Assembly: GCA_030044325.1 (NCBI GenBank)
Contig: JASHWA010000072.1
Span: forward strand, 1-6,901
Length of the DNA: 6,901 bases
Source: Bryobacteraceae bacterium
Lineage (GTDB): Bacteria; Acidobacteriota; Terriglobia; Bryobacterales; Bryobacteraceae
Direction of reading: 5' to 3'
A program made the position numbers and the translations under genes. Below are positions 5,591 to 6,901 of the stretch, in pieces; the stretch's first letter is position 1; every line of letters begins with the position of its first letter. Below the pieces are notes generated by a model. That model made no database searches. It had not been told where the DNA came from and saw only the letters and a program-made list of their open reading frames with translations.

Positions 5591-6363
5591 CAGCGGCCTC
5601 GCGTGGCCGGCCAGCGTTTTTCAAAATTGGTGCGCAGCCGCAGAATCGCCTGCGTCTTCAATTGCGAAATGCGCGATTCGTGCAAATTCACGATTTTCGA
5701 GATTTCGCGCAGCGTCAGCTCTTCGTGATAGTACAGGCTGAGCACCGTTTTTTCGATGTCCGGCATTTTCTCGATCGCCTCGGCGAGCAGGCGCTGCAGC
5801 TCCTGGCGCTCCACGATGCGCGACGGCCAGGCTTCTTCGTCGTCGGAGATGAACTTCAGCAGATTGCGGTTTTCGTCGTCCGGATTGGTCGCGCTTTCCA
5901 GGCTTCCCAGCGTGAGGCCGCGGGCATCCACCAGCCACTCGTGATATTCGGCGATGGTCTGGCCCAGCTCCGCGGCGATCTCCTCTTCGGTCGGCGTGCG
6001 ATGCAGGCGCTGCTCGGCGGAAGCGATGGCGGCTTCAATCTGCTTGGCGCGGCGGCGCTGCTGGCGCGGCGCCCAGTCGAGGCCGCGCAGGCTGTCGAGA
6101 ATCGCGCCGCGAATCTTGTATTCGGCGTAAGTCTTCAGCTTCACGCCTTGGGACGGGTCGAACCGGTCGATCGCCGCGATCAGGCCGATGACCCCGGTGG
6201 AAACCAGATCGTCCAGGCTCACGCTCTCCGGCAGGCGGTCATGAATGCGGCGGGCGATGAGACGCACCTGCGGAAGATGTTCGAGAATGAGCTGCTCGCG
6301 CTCTTCTGCGCCGAGCGTGCTCGTGTAAGCGGAAGCGGGTTTCCGCACCGGCGTCGCTAACAT
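5590..6363 (-). CDS. fliA: RNA polymerase sigma factor FliA (sigma-28, flagellar)
   Basis: 257 residues, typical for sigma-28. Region 2 spans about 25-96, with DDLVSTGVIGLIAAIDRFDP (51-70) and VKLKTYAEYKIRGAILDSLR (74-93). The LRGLDWAPR segment (92-100) is the sigma-28/WhiG hallmark corresponding to DWVPR. Region 3 is about 103-150, and region 4 is about 190-247 with the -35-binding helix-turn-helix LTLREISKIVNLHESRISQL (217-236). It directs transcription of late flagellar genes such as flagellin and chemotaxis genes and is normally held by the anti-sigma factor FlgM; no flgM is visible here. The start at 6363 follows an AGGAAAGAGG ribosome binding site. The frame is open for 31 more codons upstream, but those overlap flhF and are rich in Arg with no family similarity. 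It lies 25 bp after flhF. Confidence 0.95.
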   Translation of the reverse strand: MLATPVRKPASAYTSTLGAEEREQLILEHLPQVRLIARRIHDRLPESVSLDDLVSTGVIGLIAAIDRFDPSQGVKLKTYAEYKIRGAILDSLRGLDWAPRQQRRRAKQIEAAIASAEQRLHRTPTEEEIAAELGQTIAEYHEWLVDARGLTLGSLESATNPDDENRNLLKFISDDEEAWPSRIVERQELQRLLAEAIEKMPDIEKTVLSLYYHEELTLREISKIVNLHESRISQLKTQAILRLRTNFEKRWPATRGR

Positions 6364-6388
6364 GGTGGCCTCTTTCCTTGTGCGATCC

Positions 6389-6901
6389 TCATGCCGCTGC
6401 TCCGGCGATGCGCGTGGCGCCTGCCTGCGGTTCCGCGCATTCGAACGGCGCGCCAACCAGCAGCGCCGCGATCTTTTCCTTCGACGCGGGCTCCAAATCG
6501 TCCGGAATCTGCTGGCCGCAGGCCAGAAAGGAAACCGGCAGTTCCAGCCGTGAGGCCTGGTTGATAATGGATCCGAAGCGCTCCGTCTCGTCGACGCGCG
6601 TAAACAGGAGTTTGGACGGCTTGAAAATTGAATAACGGTCCGCGGTGCGCGCCATATCTTCGGCTTTCATCGACGCGGGCAGCACCAGGTGCGTGTCGAT
6701 CTCCGGATGGGTGGCAATCAGCCGCGCCAGGTCCGCGCCGTCTTCCATTTCGCCGCGCGCCAGCCCCGGCGTGTCGATGAAAATCATCTCTTTCAAGCGA
6801 TGCTCTTCGAGCGCCTGCGCGAGCGCGACGGGAGTCTCCACCACGTCGCATCCGATCCCCAGAATTGCCGCCAGCGAGCGAAGCTGATCGGCCGCGGCGA
6901 T
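6389..6901 (-). CDS. flhF: Flagellar biosynthesis GTPase FlhF, C-terminal part (N-terminus beyond window)
   Basis: 170 residues of the SRP-type GTPase (NG) domain are visible; the N-terminal region and P-loop lie beyond the window. QLRSLAAILG (6-15) matches the segment after the DTYR motif. FIDTPG (41-46) is the G3 site, normally DTAG in this family. HLVLPAS (71-77) is typical, TRVDE (101-105) is the G4 site in place of TKLDE, and ACGQQIPDDL (127-136) is the closing GQxVPDD motif that distinguishes FlhF from Ffh and FtsY. FlhF helps set the site and number of flagella at the cell pole or surface, usually with the ATPase FlhG. Here the next gene is fliA, not flhG. The last 20 residues are low-complexity Ala/Gly. 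The conservative changes at G3 and G4 do not suggest loss of nucleotide binding. Confidence 0.93.
   Translation of the reverse strand: MAAADQLRSLAAILGIGCDVVETPVALAQALEEHRLKEMIFIDTPGLARGEMEDGADLARLIATHPEIDTHLVLPASMKAEDMARTADRYSIFKPSKLLFTRVDETERFGSIINQASRLELPVSFLACGQQIPDDLEPASKEKIAALLVGAPFECAEPQAGATRIAGAAA

Noticed and set aside
3362..5598. 13-bp identity (ggcatcagcggcc) at the two TGATG gene junctions, 3362-3374 and 5586-5598
   Set aside because: Both encode a Gly-Arg-stop ending followed by ATG-CC, and similar codon choice at a one-base overlap explains the match. It is not evidence of a functional repeat.
5584..6360. Long plus-strand open frame of 258 codons
   Set aside because: It is antisense to fliA, whose sigma regions are intact. 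No ribosome binding site or motif supports the plus-strand frame.
1..6901. CRISPR arrays, insertion sequences, toxin-antitoxin or defence genes
   Set aside because: No regularly spaced long repeats, transposase motifs or terminal inverted repeats were found. All major frames belong to housekeeping, motility or exported-enzyme families.

Overview
The window is GC-rich and densely packed, with seven genes (one cut off at each end). It looks like an acidobacterial chromosome, probably of the Solibacter/Bryobacter type. That guess rests on protein types seen together: an exported DUF711 protein, a cytochrome c fused to a copper monooxygenase-like domain, and a compact flagellar gene string. It is inference; I could not run a search. 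I see no mobile element, CRISPR array, tRNA or rRNA.

Layout: (1) 1-1016, minus strand: a DUF711-family protein with an apparent signal peptide, cut off by the window start. (2) 1017-1360: a 344-bp divergent intergenic region with candidate promoters for both flanking genes, a strong stem-loop and two small dyads. (3) 1361-2746, plus strand: a secreted c-type cytochrome fused to a peptidylglycine-monooxygenase-like copper domain. (4) 6901 down to 2752, all minus strand: flhF (partial), fliA, fliN and a small membrane-anchored helical protein. After a 102-bp structured gap come a polyprenyl-phosphate-type glycosyltransferase and a HAD phosphatase.

The flagellar genes are tightly coupled: 25 bp between flhF and fliA, a 1-bp stop/start overlap fliA/fliN, and a 4-bp overlap fliN/small protein. 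FlhF handles flagellum placement, FliA is the late flagellar sigma factor, and FliN is part of the C-ring switch and export apparatus. The small protein is probably a flagellar accessory factor. The glycosyltransferase and HAD genes overlap by 1 bp and may form a separate unit with its own promoter.

No clearly new multi-gene system is visible. The items most worth a second look are the small TM-plus-helical protein behind fliA-fliN, the 10-bp tandem repeat encoding its C-terminus, the exported DUF711 protein with an apparently leaderless promoter, and the cytochrome/copper fusion with a complete set of candidate metal ligands.
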